Part shown: positions 1 through 12,793 of the stretch, piece after piece
How the letters are laid out: the number at the start of each line of letters is the position of its first letter
Position numbering within the stretch: the stretch's first letter is position 1
Assembly: GCF_007655135.1 (NCBI RefSeq)
Contig: NW_022204041.1
Location: 1 to 64,000 of the forward strand
Source: Punica granatum
Taxonomy: Eukaryota; Streptophyta; Magnoliopsida; Myrtales; Lythraceae
Reading direction: 5' to 3'
DNA length: 64,000 nt
Program-made: the position numbers and the translations under genes
The notes under the pieces: model-generated
Database searches by the model: none
What the model saw: only the letters and a program-made list of their open reading frames with translations
What the model was told of the DNA's origin: nothing

Positions 1-2500
1 AGTGGTTAGTGGAAAAGAATCTTCCATGAACTTAATTATCAGAGTTATTATAGCTACTCTTTTTCTATTTTTTTTTTTCATTGCCATATCCCTTATTGAA
101 TGACTTACCTAGTGCAAAGCCTAGCACTATCACAAAAGTGCGTTTCTTTTTTTCAATCTCAAATGTTATTGACGATTCACATGTAATATATGTAGATTGA
201 TGCATCAATTCATGAGCAATAGAAATCCACATAACAAGCATTGATTTTATTTTTATTTTTGAATAGTCACAAAAACTAGCATTGACTTATTGTTGTGTTC
301 CATCTGACAGTTGGGCATTTGGCTCTGAAGATCCTCTAACTGCATCAGCAGAGGCCTCTAGGCTTGAACATGCTCGAGGCAGATGTATTTTGAAGCTTAT
401 CTGGAGATGGCTACTGCTCAGGACTCCGGGGATCATTGAGCTACATGTTGATTGGCAGCATCCCGCCTTTGCATCTGTTGAAGCTGCTAAGTTTATCTGA
501 ATTTGATGCATTGCAATTAATTATCCTGTAGAAGCCAGCTGGAAATTTTTTCCTCTGAAGGTGACTATAATCCCATAATGGAATTGCAGACAATATGATA
601 GGTTACTTTCATGTACATAGATGACAAACCAGTTGCAGCACCAAACTTGTACCTATAGTTTGTGAATTTGTGGATACAATTGTAGGATTCTTTATTTGTT
701 CTACGTTATCATTGCTCCTTGAAGTAGTAGTGTATCTTGCATTTTGTATTGATTTCTTAAGATATCTATTTCATAATGATACTCCACTTGACATGTGCAA
801 CATTTCTATTGTTTCCAACTTTGGATCAGGTTGACTGGAACGTGCCAAGGGGCTCGTTGTTACCCCTGATGTTTACTTAAGTCACATTCTTCTGTGAAGC
901 AAATGCTGTCAAAGTGGAGCTTCACTGGAGAAATAGCATGGGCACTTAATGCTCGTGTTTGTTCATGAAGCTTCATGTCCAAGTAAGCACAGCTTATGAA
1001 CTGTGTGGTCAGGCCATTGAAGATTTATTATGTTGACTACTTCAATGGTATGGCTGCAACGGTTCTTTGTCCAGATCTGCTGGGACGATAAAGGTAGTTG
1101 TGGAGGGCTCTCATGAACATCTAATACAGTCAGTTCATTATGCAAGCATGGAATACTGTGGAGTTTTTATTCCCTTTCCTTTATTGGCAGGCATCAGTTT
1201 TTTATGTGATTTCCTTTCCCCTTTCCCCCTGGCAGAGTGATTTGTTGCTGTTAAGTTATTTCTTTGCAAAAGTTGATAATTTCTGTAGCTGCTTCAAAAA
1301 TATCACTACGAGGATCTGGAAGTGATAATAACATCTTTTTTTTTTTTGGGACATGTGCTCTCCTCCATCTTGAAATTTGTGATGATCTTGTAAAAGCTCA
1401 TGTTTGGACAAACATTTGATGTAGAATTTCCCTTGCTTGAGGTTTATGATATTTTTCTTTTTGTAGCTTTTGCTGAATAGTTGCTCTGCTTGTGTCCCTT
1501 CTCTGTTCTCTCTTATTAGCGAATGCAAGACTGCTCTTTATACTCAAAATATTGCGCTTCATGTGATGTTTCTGCTGCCCTTTATAGATCGATACTTTGT
1601 GTTCTGTGCACTCAATAACTAATTTAAGTTATGGATGTCATGGTTGCTTTGCAGGATCTTGTCTTTCCATTGCTTTGTCGATTGGAGATTGTATGTGGAA
1701 ACTCCTAAAGACAAAAGCAGACCTTGAATGGGATAAAGCCGGGGGACATGGCATTCGCATGGTGCAATATTATGGTATATGGGAAGCATCTATAAGGTAC
1801 TTTCTTTATGCACCTGAACCTATAGGTAATGCATGCTCATTGCCAACTGAGTAGTTGAACATTATCTTGCTCAATGAAATGCTGGTGGGCCAAGATAGAG
1901 AGAGGTCATATGGACCTCATTGGATGCAGAAGGTTTTGCAGGTCGATTTAGGTCTTAATTTCGTGAAACCGTCGATGATCTTAACAAGCTCCTGACTGAG
2001 GAGATCCGGATAGATTATTTTGCTATGGGAATTTTTCTTTTTCTTGTTATTCCTCTCATTAAGTGGTAATATATCGGGACAAGGTAAGTCATTTTGTCAT
2101 AACTGGTTTTATTGAAAGTGAACAAAACATTACTTTATGCAGGACATTGACCTTTAAGAGTTTTGCCCTTACATATACCTTCTTCTTTTTTTTGTCTTGT
2201 TATGTTTCGGATATCTCACGAGGATATCTCACAACGACAATCGTTGTAAGTTTAATCTGTCAATACTTGTAACATTGGCTTTTAGATCCATGACAATCGT
2301 TTCTATCCAAAAAAAATAAAAGGTGGATATGCCCCCTCTCGAATAGAAACACCGATTAATTAACTAAATAAAACTTTATTATCACACAACAGAAAAGTTC
2401 ATGTAATTTTGAGCTTAAACTACATTTTGTAAGGAAATAGTGGCTTTGTGCACAAAGAGTATACACAGAAAACCTTTCACCAAAAGATAAACCTTAGAAT
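1..2500. other. No recognisable gene; possible exon remnants on the plus strand
   Basis: I recognise no protein here. Two stretches look slightly exon-like on the plus strand. One is open from about 282 to 500. The other lies between an acceptor-like site near 1655 and a donor-like site near 1797, with one frame open throughout. Neither resembles a family I know. The surrounding DNA is T-rich with many stops, as in a 3' UTR or introns. It may be the 3' end of a gene lying mostly left of the window, or decayed sequence. Confidence 0.25.
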
Positions 2501-2505
2501 TGGTT

Positions 2506-4084
2506 CTAATCTCCTCTCTTCCGCTTGTTGCGCTGCTGCCACTGGTACTCCCTTAGGTTCTTGGGGACGCTCTCAAGACTGATGTAGGTGAAGAATCTGA
2601 TGCTGACTTCCGTGTTCTCGGGGCTGTCCTTTGGGAAAATAGACTCGAACATGTCCTGCATAGTTGGATCATTCAGGCGTTTGCTAAGCAAGCGGATCCC
2701 CAGATGCTCCGATAGTTCCGGGAAGATATTTTTGATGAATATACGCGAGGAGGAAGTGGTGTCCTCAGTCAATCGTATGTAGGCAAATACATGCCATGGT
2801 AAAGCATCAGTTCCGAGTAAATGGGCAAAGAATTTTGCCACGTTCATCAACTTATTGGTCTCGAGACAATGGACCGTAAGATATTGCTGGATGAAGTACT
2901 CGAAATTCTTCTAGATAGACTCTGTTGATCATGCAGAAACGCTTCCCAAGTAGACTGTAGTAGCGGAGGTAAGTCTTCTCTTGACTGCAGCACTCTAAAG
3001 CATCGCACACGGCTCCTTCTCTTGCCCTGGCTCTAGCTTGATTTTCAGCAGCTTATGCCCGGCTTCCTTGAAATCCCGACTTGACATAATAATGAGATAG
3101 ATCGTACTTCGGAGATTTACTAGATTTGTTCCTGTGTCATCGTTAATTTTCATCTGCTCTTCATTAGATTCCTCATCAACTGACCGTGCATTGGATCCAT
3201 CTTCCTCCTCAGACTCCTCGCCCAGTATGCTTTTCTTTATTTCCTCATAGCGTTTCTCGTTTTCCAGGAAGTGAGGATTGGGCTTGAAAATATCAAGAGA
3301 AATCTCGGGATCAATCGGATCCTCTAGTGATATCTCATGTGTCTACTGGTCTCCTATCTCCACAAGATCCAACTCTGGACGAACAGCCTGGTACCCCTGA
3401 AACTTGGCCATATTGCAAACGGGCCTTCGATTGAAAACTGTAGTCTCTTGTCTATTTCGCCTTCATGTAGGATTCCGCGAAATCATTCAAATACACAATC
3501 AACGCCTCTGGGGGCATCTTGAAGTGTCCCTCTATATTCTGTCATGAATGCAACTGCTACTTCTACATTGTGGTCGGTCGGATTCTCGAGCAGAACTGTT
3601 GACAGCTCCAATGCAATGATCTCAAGAGCCACTCGTTGATTTACCAGAGGGCTATGAACTTCACGGCAGCGAGCAATCGAGGCTTGTCATTCCACTTATA
3701 TGCTCTTTTGAGCTGCAGAACAATCCTTTTCAACAGAAGCGCACCCACCTCAGGAAACTCGGTGTTTACAACAGCAACAAGCGCAGCAAATTCACCGGTG
3801 AATCCCAGAGATGCCATCTGAGATTTGATACAAGACCGGCAGAAGAGACCCCTCCCGCGGATTAGATTCTCACCGAAAAGCTCCTGGATGATATTCTTGA
3901 TATTAGTTGCTGTCACTTTGTTGACGAGACCGTTTATACTCCTGCGGAGGGCATCCCATGCCAATCGCTGATACTCGGTGCTAGTCTTGTCGTCTTGAAC
4001 CTCTCTCAACATGCGTGCCAACTCGAATGAAGGGGTATAAACTCCTCCACATCTGCCAGCCAAAGTCGAGCGGTGGGAGTCCAT
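2506..4084 (-). pseudogene. CWC22: Processed-type pseudogene of the splicing factor CWC22
   Basis: Read on the minus strand, this matches CWC22, the spliceosome-associated protein that recruits the exon-junction helicase eIF4A3. The piece from 4084 to about 3640 is the later part of the MIF4G domain (VNKVTATNIKNIIQELF, RGRGLFCRSC). The acidic linker and the MA3 domain follow, ending with FFAHLLGTDALPW and LSEHLGIRLL at 2850-2506. No intron interrupts roughly 1.6 kb of homology. The copy is broken: an in-frame TAG lies near 3346, the frame slips near 3635, 3000 and 2880, and everything upstream of the mid-MIF4G region is missing. Loss of the 5' part plus lack of introns suggests a retrocopy, although I have not compared it with the parent gene. 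I see no poly-A tail at the 2500 end. It is very unlikely to make a working protein. Confidence 0.85.
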
Positions 4085-4446
4085 GGGATCACTTACTGAT
4101 CACAACTAATTTACCACAAATCACATCGACATTGCAATACTAATATTGTACCAGAGCATCCTCTGGAGACATCAACACATGGACTCCCTAGCCATATACT
4201 GTATTAGCTTTTACCAAGGATCGATTTGACAATATCTGGGTCGCTTTTTAAGCCTTATATATAATATATTAAACATTAGACCAAACAATTCTATCGAATT
4301 GCGCGATCTTCCAGTTTACATGGAAACAATGACAAGAAGCAACTATTCACTATCAGCAATCTCCACTACAGCACATTTTCTATTAAGACATCTCAAATAA
4401 TCAGAAAAGGAGAATATTGATTTGGGCTAAACTACATTCTCAAGTA

Positions 4447-6047
4447 TTAGGGACAAACTCCTGGATAGCTTGAGATTTGCTGAGCCAGTGATTGGACCAT
4501 TTCCTTTCCCCCATCCCCCAAATCGAAAGCTCTTGTCATTGGTTGCCCTGTCGCAGCATCCGACCACCTGATAACCAAGGTCTTCACATGTTTCTTCAGG
4601 TACTTGACAAGGCTCTTGAATATGTACTTCCGGGATCTACAGAGCATGTCACCATCACTGAATGCGTCGTTCCATTTCCTCTTACCATGACTAAACTGCA
4701 GACGGAAGAGGGCACATAGTGATTTAATAAGTAGCAGATCGAAAGTGGATTAAATTAAACAGTGGATTGAGAATAAGCAGATCACTGTAAGGAGGAACAC
4801 TACAGATCAAGCTGAAGACGAGTAAATGAATTAATTTGGTTGATGCAGGGAATGTGAAAATCTTAGTAAGGAGAGGAAATTACCTTACGATCACAATGAT
4901 CAACCTGGAGATTTCTAAGTTCCAACTTGTCGAGATGAGGTGACCTAGCTAGCAAGGAAGTGACCCCGTAAAGATCTAACTGGTCAATCCCGGAGTCTAT
5001 AATTAAGTGCTTACATTTACTTAACTCCGGACAATTGTATCCTGCTCGCGACACCATCTGCTGATTCAACAAAATTTTTGAGCCAAAAAATTATCTAAGT
5101 CGCGATATATTTGCACATGCGATCAATCCGATGAAAATCTATATATAGAGAGAGAAAAAAAAAACACGTAACAAATTAATTACCTCATTACACCAACCAC
5201 AGATGTGTAAGGTTGAAACATGCTGCAGCTTGTTGAGAACGTCCTTGAATACATTGGATAAGAAGCAATCCTCCGGGAGGTAGAAATCAAGCTCAGCTTC
5301 GACCACGGAAGACACTTTGGTCAGCTTTAACGCCCCATAGTGCCCTCGCAGACGGAGTATGAGTAAGCTCGGAGCAATGATTTCGAGATGAGCATCGCCC
5401 CGGTGTGAATCTATCACAAGCTCCCTCAGCCCCTGAGACTCTTCTATTTCGATCCTGTTCAGACCGGTACAGCGTTCCAATTTCAGGAGCTGAAGTACGG
5501 GGCTCCCTAAGAAAATTTTAGAGAGTGTGTCCTTGCTCAACAACACATCAGTGAGCGATAATTTCTCGAGACAAGGCCAGTCGAAGCCTGGGCACTTGTA
5601 TGAGAAGGAGGAATGTGCAATGTGAAGGCCCTCTAGTTCAAAGTGATTGCACATGAAATCGGGCAACATGCAAGTTTGCATCAGATTCAGGCACAGATGC
5701 TTGACCTTATTTCTGATAGCAAAGCTGATCCACTTGTCAACCCATCGGTGGAAGAAGTGGGTTGGGAGATTGAGAGAGAATCTCTGCAAGGTCTTACCCC
5801 AAGGGCGCTGCTCATCCAACCGCATCATGAAGTTGCAGAAACTAATGAGAACGATATAATCGGCCTCCTTGGCTACATGGAGATCAAGGATCTCAAGGTT
5901 CTCGACGTGGGTCCACCACCTGTGGCGCCATGACCTCGACCAGATGCTGGCTTTCACAACATCGTTCGTGGGCACGAACGAGAAGATGTGGTCGATGAGA
6001 TAATTGGGCAGTTCACTCATTAGATCATTAGCTCCTTCCCTGACCAT
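4447..6047 (-). CDS. F-box/LRR-repeat protein, three exons
   Basis: The likely product is a substrate-recognition subunit of an SCF ubiquitin ligase. Exon 1 is 6047-5184, exon 2 is 5060 (or 5057)-4884, and exon 3 is 4695-4447 with a TAA stop. All borders are GT-AG and every junction is in phase 0, giving about 429 residues. Residues 10-50 form an F-box (SELPNYLIDHIFSFVPTNDV, then SIWSRSWRHRWW), which would bind SKP1. The rest carries irregular leucine-rich repeats of the plant F-box/LRR type (LEKLSLTDVLL, LQLLKLERCTGLNRIEI). The C-terminal 83 residues resemble the region where related proteins carry an FBD domain, but I cannot confirm one. The acceptor of exon 2 is a CAGCAG tandem, so one glutamine is optional. 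The target is unknown. Such genes are numerous and fast-evolving in plants, so I give no symbol. Confidence 0.8.
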
Positions 6048-7554
6048 CGCCTAATGGTTTGCGATCAGAATGCGGATTGTGGTACCAGCTGATCAGATCC
6101 AATAGGGTTTCAGCCTACATACATATGCATGTATATGTAAGTATCATGTCTAATTGCATTCAATTAATCGGATATATATTATATAAGGAATCTCTCGATA
6201 CATGCATATATATATATATATGTATATGTATGTATGTATATATATAAGGAAATTTCTTCGATAAGGGTAAGGATTTGTTGCCTGTTTAGAATAAGAAGAA
6301 ATCTCTTAAAATAAGTATTTATGCGTTTTAATTTCCTATTCTGTATTCTTAATTGTTCCGACAGTGTATAATTTCCTTTTTTAAATCTCTTACTTGGGAG
6401 TGAGAGATTATCATCCATTAATTCCCAATCATCTTGTTCTAGTAATTTTTGAAGAAAATTGAAATAAGAAGCGAAAGGTTTCATGTACTAATCAATTGCT
6501 TCTCCGTATTAATTCAATGGCTCAACCTTCTGTACAAGAATACCGAGAATATATATAATTACCAGCCAAAGGTACAGGGTGATTTTTTTTTTCCTTTTCT
6601 TTCTTTTCGGGTAAATGCAAAAAGTACAGTTTTGATCCACTAGGTTTAGGTTTAAGTTTTTTTTTATAAGAAAAAAAATCTCTCTTCCATTTTCATCATT
6701 TATCTTTCTGCCCCTTGGATGCTTTGGAGTAACTTTTTTTTTTTAAGGTCTGAAACTAAATAATGCTGAAACAAGTAACTAGCTAAAACTAGAAGAAGGA
6801 ACACAGGTGGTATTAAGACTAGTTTGGCCCCTGGTCACAGCAAATTGTTTGATGACAAGGCACTTGAATAAATCAGAGTGATTACGATGATAAGACTATG
6901 ACCAAAATAAATGTTACTTGAACACACACACACACACATATATATATATATCAAGGAAAAGCAAGAGCGTCTTACATTGCGTTTGCGTTTGGTAACGAAA
7001 TTAATTTTGATCCAATTTGATTTAGTTTGACTTAAGGAGATAGAAAATAAAAGTAATTGAGAAAAGTATATGAGAAAATGTAAAAAAAAGTACCGACTGT
7101 GTTGTTGAATTTATATATATAGGAAAAGCAAGACCATCTAGTGTTTTGCTGGCATCACCATATAGCTGCTATATATATATATATATGTATATAGATTTTT
7201 TTGTCTTTCTAATTCCTCTGTTAGAACTGAAATTAACAAAAACCTAACATCTTGATTTGAAGAATTGTGCAATATTCTACTTCCAGACACCCGAAATACA
7301 GGTACAGAGCAAGAAATCTTGTCCATTATCGCTTATTACTGCAATCTTCACAAATTAATATCCACAGCCAGCCCAACAAGTATCTTTTAACTTCTCTTCT
7401 AAAATTATATATGTCGTTTTAAAGTTTATCCTCCCTCTTATTCTCCAATATCAAATTGAACCGCTCCACAAGTAGCCCAGAAGCCCCATGCCCCACCATT
7501 ACCACTATCCCGACACCAGTTTTCCAATCATTAAATCCAACAACTGAGGAATTT

Positions 7555-7591
7555 GGGGGGGGGAGGGGGGGGGGGGGGGGGGGGGGGGGGG
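7555..7591. repeat. Poly-G homopolymer, 37 nt
   Basis: An almost pure run of G with a single A. Runs like this are unstable and hard to sequence, so the length is unreliable. Confidence 0.9.
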
Positions 7592-7959
7592 ATGGACAAA
7601 GATACATTTGTTCTTCCTCCCATCTGATAATTTGATCACCACACCTGGCAATAACTAGTTGCATAAGATCCGGCTCAAAAGAGCATAAACCAACCGAATA
7701 CAAAGATCAGAGCTTTAAGCATCACAGCCTGAATAATACCTCAACAAGGCAAAAAGCAATCAATAGGCAGCTAAGAAACACATGGACTACAGAAGCAAAG
7801 CTTATCCCGCCGTTTACTTCCGTTTCCCTCATATCCAAACAAAATCATAGCCAGAATTCAGGAAAAAAAAAATGCAGCAAAGTGAAGGTACCCAGAATTA
7901 CCCGGCACGGATTAATCGAAGATCGGGGGCTGACGATCGAGAAAAAGGGACGAACAGGA

Positions 7960-7962
<3 letters not shown>

Positions 7963-7995
<33 letters not shown>
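7963..7995. repeat. GA microsatellite
   Basis: About 16 uninterrupted GA units. Such tracts are common in plant 5' UTRs, but I can support no gene next to it. Confidence 0.9.
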
Positions 7996-7997
<2 letters not shown>

Positions 7998-8058
7998 GTC
8001 AGGGACGCCTAAGCAGTGGAGAGAGAATTGCTCAGGTAAAAGCCCCTCGGCTCTGAAG

Positions 8059-8205
8059 TTTTTTTTTTTTTTTGACACTAATCTGGGTGTTCGAGTTTCG
8101 CCCGACTAGTAATTATGTCAAAGGCGCCCTGGTGATCCCAAGAGAATTTGAATCCAGATCTTTGTATAAATTTAGATGCACATTAATCATTAGACCAAAC
8201 TCCTT
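8059..8205 (-). mobile_element. tRNA-derived SINE (family 1)
   Basis: On the minus strand the element starts near 8205 with an A-box-like stretch (TGGTCTAATGATTAATG). A B-box-like stretch follows (GATCTGGATTCAAATTC), and the element ends in a 15-nt A tract, seen as poly-T at 8059-8073. Two internal Pol III promoter boxes plus a terminal A tract define a tRNA-derived SINE. Target duplications are not clear to me. Confidence 0.65.
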
Positions 8206-8278
8206 AGAGTTTGTTTCTAGAGTCTTGGAACCTTTGATTTTGAAGAATAAATAATAATAATAATAAACTACATCAGAT

Positions 8279-8640
8279 CTAGGGTTGCTCATGATGCGGT
8301 TCAGTTCGGTTCAAAACCGAATCCAACCATTCCGAACCACAAAAGTGGTTCTATTCTGTTTGGATCTCTGGTTCGAACTGGTTTCTTATTTTTCTCGAGT
8401 AATCCTAGTGTCTTGTGTGAGTTGAATAGTTAAAAGAAATTTTTTTTTAGCCTTAAATGATTCGGTTTGATTAACTAACTAGAGATGGTTCCAAAACTAA
8501 CCGGACCATGCATGGCTTGTCGAACCGAACTAAAAGTGAACCAATTTTGATGGTTCGGTTCGATTCGGTTTGGTTCGGTTCGGTTCGGTTCGATTCGATT
8601 TGGTTCGATTCGGTTCATGGTTCCTTTTGAACAGCCCTAA
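8279..8640. mobile_element. MITE built from GGTTCG-type repeats, hAT-like ends
   Basis: The segment opens with CTAGGGTTGCTCATGATGCG and closes with the inverse pattern GAACAGCCCTA, so it has imperfect terminal inverted repeats. Inside, GGTTCGGTTC-type units run one way on the left and the opposite way on the right, making a large palindrome. The AGGG(C/T)TG(T/C)TCA terminus is typical of non-autonomous hAT elements in plants. No clear 8-bp target duplication is visible. Confidence 0.55.
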
Positions 8641-8649
8641 ACTTATCAC

Positions 8650-9540
8650 TTAAAACATTGAAGTTTTTCACGATCTATAACTTCATAAAAAAATAAATTA
8701 ACAATAAAATCATTCTCATGGTCTTCATATATGGTCAAAGGGAAGAAAAAGTATTACCTTATAACGCCCATAAGTAAGCGTACATAAGTAATAAATCATA
8801 AAATAGATACAATAGATAAGAGGAAAGCTTATGAGTAAGAATAATAATACGGACCAAAACGAAAATATAATGACATTTATAAGAAAATATAGAGTATAGC
8901 GTATACATTGATTTATCCGAAAAAAAGATATAGATGGAGAGAATTTAATAAAACATACGGTTTGCATAGTATGTACACGACAGGGACTCTTTAACGATAT
9001 ACCAAATTCACATTCCATGAACACGATCATCTATCAGTTGAAGCAGCACAAACTAGTCACCTCTACTATCCTACGACTTCATTATGTCATCATGAGGAAT
9101 GTAAACCAAAACTAAACGGGTTTCTAACTGTGTAATCTGTAACAAGCAAAAATAATTAAGTTTCTTCACCCAGAGACACCAGCATGCCAATAATTTTGCA
9201 CAATCACAAAACGATAAAAGGTCATCGTGAAACATCACAATCTCCCAGTCCTCACGCACGGGTGAATACATTAACATAAATGTGGATACATTCGGGTTCG
9301 AAATCAGAGGAGGTCCTTACGCTGGCGCCACTCCTTTTCGAGGCCGATGCTTCTCCTCGACGCTGGCAAAGCGTATGGGTGGACTTCCGGATCCTCACTG
9401 CGACACTCTCAATTTTAGAAGGAAGCTTGATCGAATTTGAGCCGTTGTCCAGAATTTGAAGATTTATAGCTTAATTAGGGTTTGATTGAATTTTGGGGGA
9501 AGAAGAAGGAATTGGGGCAATTGAGAAAAGTATATGAGAA
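8650..9540. other. Intergenic, no gene recognised
   Basis: AT-rich up to about 9290. A less AT-rich block at 9300-9420 has an open minus-strand frame preceded by a leader-like CAAACCCTAATTA motif. It could be a small exon or a retroelement leader, but I recognise no protein. The sequence immediately before 9545 (GAGAAAAGTATATGAG) resembles the MITE fragment near 7060. Confidence 0.3.
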
Positions 9541-12318
9541 AAGTAATGCGCGCTTTTGGGTCGCGCGGCTTGGGAGTGTCCACCTTCCCGTTGGGACGCG
9601 TGACGGACACGCGTGAGAGAAGGAGTCGCCACTTATCATTTTACGACCCGAAGGTCGAGGGCGGATAAGTTACCCGGGTCTAGGGGTATGGAACACCTAG
9701 TTTGTGGTTAAGGCATTGATCTGTGCGGAACCGGAAAATCCGTGTTCGGGAGTTCATGTTACGTGCGGGCCTATATTCCGCACGCCCTTTTGGTACTCTG
9801 GTTTGCTAGGCTTGCATGTTTTATGATTTACCGCATGAATTAAGCTGCACTCGACTGGCACGTTTTGATGCCGAAGATTCGATGAATTAAACGATGTCGG
9901 TTGAGAAGCCGAGAGAGAAGTAAACTCGTATGTCGGGGAGTTGGTTCACAATCTTGTGTTACAGTTCATCGAACCATGGAGGTTGAATCCCTGCGTGAAC
10001 CAAAACCGCGAGATCTTGGATTTACTTGTGTCTGGGCAAGCATTAGACCGATTCGATTAATTCGACTCTCGGACCGTTCGCTCATCGACTGGAATTCTTA
10101 CAGAACAAATGTAAAAAAAAAAGTCCTTACAATACTCTCGAAAACAATAAATAAAAATTACAAATGGCCAAATTCCAGTCGACTCGCGTTCGGTTATTAT
10201 TCCGCTCTAACTCACTGTGAGTTTAGGGAAAATACCGAAGAACTGAAATTCAATGTACGCTCTCACTGAACAGGGCGTTGGACCCTGTGATCGATGATTA
10301 GGGCGTTGAACCCTAATATTATTCGGCCTAGGGATCAGGCTCGACCCGCATGGCAAACAGGTGCGGAAAGATAACACGCAGCAGGTAAATAACAGACAAG
10401 GTGTTTGTTATTATCGAGTGTACGTGTTTTAACAAGTTGTTAATCCGGGGTATTTTGGCATGCAAATCCTACCCTAGACAAACAAGCACGTGCCAATGTT
10501 TTAGCATTCGGCTTTGTTTTGAGAACTTGACAAAGAGAGTCAAATCTCATGTGTGTGGATTGCTTTTATAGTTGTTCTGTATTGTGACACTGAATTTCCA
10601 CTGAATTAGCCAAACTCGTGTTTTGACTCTAGATTTGGAATCTAGAATTCCTCCTAATCATTATCTAGTGTTTGGTTAGGTCGAGTGAAAGGTTAATCAG
10701 CATTTTGCATGTTTTCTGATAGAGATAACCGTTCTAGTTACCCGAGTCTATGTTAGGATGACAGAAACTCATCAGTTAGATAAGAAAAGGCTATGCAGAT
10801 GAATCTGCACCTGAACAGGTAGCCCGTTCTTATCCCGTACTGTAGTGTTTCTGTCATGCTAACCTTAAGGGTGTCGCTGAATTGTGAAAAGATGATTTTG
10901 CCCTTTATTTGAAAATTGTTTTCAGAAAAGGGGAAACATCGCAGTGCGGGCCACCTCGGCCTGTAGCCGGTGTCGACCAATTCCCTGGATTGTCCAGGGT
11001 TGTGCAAGAACCCTGAAAAAGCCAAAGAACCGGTCGATCTGCCCGGAAGTGATCTAGAAAGATCTTCTGTATCCTGACCTGAGTTACCTGGAATCAGGTA
11101 AAAACTCAAGTTGAGACACAGAAACCCTTTTCAGATGTCCATGCTACATCGGACCGCACGTTTCGGGTTTTGAAATTGATAAGTTTGAAAAGGGCACCAA
11201 CGTCATTTGACAACTCATCGACGCGAGTTATTAGTTAATGGCCAATTCTTGTAAACTTTATCAGTGTGAAGTGGGTTTAATCATGTGAGTGTCCCGATTA
11301 ACCCGTTTGTGGAATTAATGCTTAAGGGTTGTGCCGAATGCATTAATTGTGAAAACGATTCGCGATTCGAAGACCAAGACGATTCCATAAGGATCGAGGA
11401 TAATTTGATCCAATGACCGAAACTACCATAGTAACCGAATGGACCCGAATGAGTCATCGATACCCGAATCCATGCATGCTTTGTTTTGAAAAGACATTTT
11501 CATGCGATATTGCGACGATAATGTAAATTGCAAATTACACGAAAGCCGAGAACGGACTCAAAACGGGAAGAGGAAGCCTCATGCAACCCGTGCGAGTCTA
11601 AGAGACTCTCGGTTACTTCTACTTGGAGATAGCCGAGAGGTCCCATGGCCCGAATGAGATTTCACGAGGTTTCCCCGTCTCATTTCGAATCATTTCTCGC
11701 ATGCTTAAACGATAAACATGATAAATGACACGATTAAACGAAAGTCGGTATTGCCATGACTTGACTAACGCATTCGAACATGCAAACATGCACAAACAAG
11801 TTATTTAAGGAATCGATAAAACAATACCGACTTCATGCACGTAAGAAAACACGAGAAAACTCGGGAATCAAGCTTGGATCGGGCTAAGAAGGCCGATCTT
11901 AACCCGAGGAAAGCAAGCCTAGCCTCGGTCACCTCTTCTTGAGGCAAACCCGAGAGCTCTTTTGCTTATTTCGGGTCGGGAAGGTCTTCCGAGGGTCGAT
12001 CCAAACGTTTCCCGACATGCTAACATGTTATATGATGATGAACATGCATAATATAACAAGAAAGTGTATAAAAATTAAGTCTTGCAAGTTAAACATGCAT
12101 AAAACGCCATATTACTCCATAGCCATGCAAATAATGTAAAGAGCCCTAACTCCTCTAAGTCAAGAGTGATTTACCTAGCCTCGGGATACGAGGAAAGAGT
12201 CGGGGAAGTGTTCGAGAGTCGGGTGACTTGGTTGAACGCTTGGAAGAGTGCTCGGGTGCAAGGGCATGCACGTTCGGGGAGCTAGGTGCACGGGGCGTGC
12301 GGTTGGAGTGCACGGGAG

Positions 12319-12420
12319 GCGCGCGGGCGCGGTGCTGTGCGCGCGGGTATGCGGCTGGGCGCGCGGGTGCGGTGCTGTGCGCTCGTGTGCGCGGCTGGAC
12401 GCGCGAGCGTGCGGCTACGG
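12319..12420. repeat. GC-rich 40-bp minisatellite inside the LTR
   Basis: Two near-identical 40-bp units start at 12319 and 12359, each with a GTGCGGTGCTGTGCGC-like core, and a partial third follows at about 12399. The tract is extremely rich in CpG, unlike everything around it. Confidence 0.7.
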
Positions 12421-12777
12421 GTGCACTGTTCACCCGAGAGCACGATCTTCGCCCGAAATGAGGAAATCAACCTGAAATGATGAGCAAATGACTTCAAACC
12501 AAAAATCTAAGTTCATGAATGAACTCCTTGGGTCCAAAACATGTGGTCCATGGAGTTTGAGAAGTTTTGAACTTAAGTCGGGATGATGAACATCGGCTTC
12601 CGACTTAAGAAACTCAAAGCTTTCTTCGGGTTTGCTTCGGTTTTTCTCTCTTGGTTTTGAAGTGTTGAAGCTTGCTGGTTCTTGAGTGTTCTTGGCTATG
12701 GAGTTTGAGAGGATTTCTTGAAGGAGAAAGGTTGGAGAGAGTGTGTAAGAGGAGAAGTGATTAGGTTAATCACTTTG

Positions 12778-12793
12778 GGGCTATTTATAGGCA
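12778..12793 (-). promoter_or_regulatory. TATA box of the minus-strand LTR
   Basis: On the minus strand this reads GCCTATAAATAGCCCC. It is followed about 30-60 nt downstream by leader-like sequence. Its place within the LTR fits the U3/R boundary, with transcription running leftwards. Confidence 0.55.

Larger units (their letters stand above)
6048..8058. other. Intergenic DNA with microsatellites
   Basis: I see no gene. The stretch holds TA/TG-rich microsatellites near 6198-6246, 6926-6951 and 7169-7192, and T-rich tracts near 6580 and 6655. It also carries a G homopolymer at 7555-7591 and a GA repeat at 7963-7995. A partial copy of the MITE seen in full at 28793-29083 lies near 6982-7115. 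Upstream of the F-box start codon at 6047 I find no convincing TATA box that can be told apart from the TA repeats. Confidence 0.5.

Noticed and set aside
7845..8109. Overlapping open frames on both strands around the GA repeat
   Set aside because: They are created by the GA microsatellite and the poly-T of the SINE; the residues are low-complexity and no homology is visible.
12155..12497. Several overlapping open frames of 60-90 residues on both strands
   Set aside because: They come from the GC-rich minisatellite, which has few stop codons; none resembles a protein.
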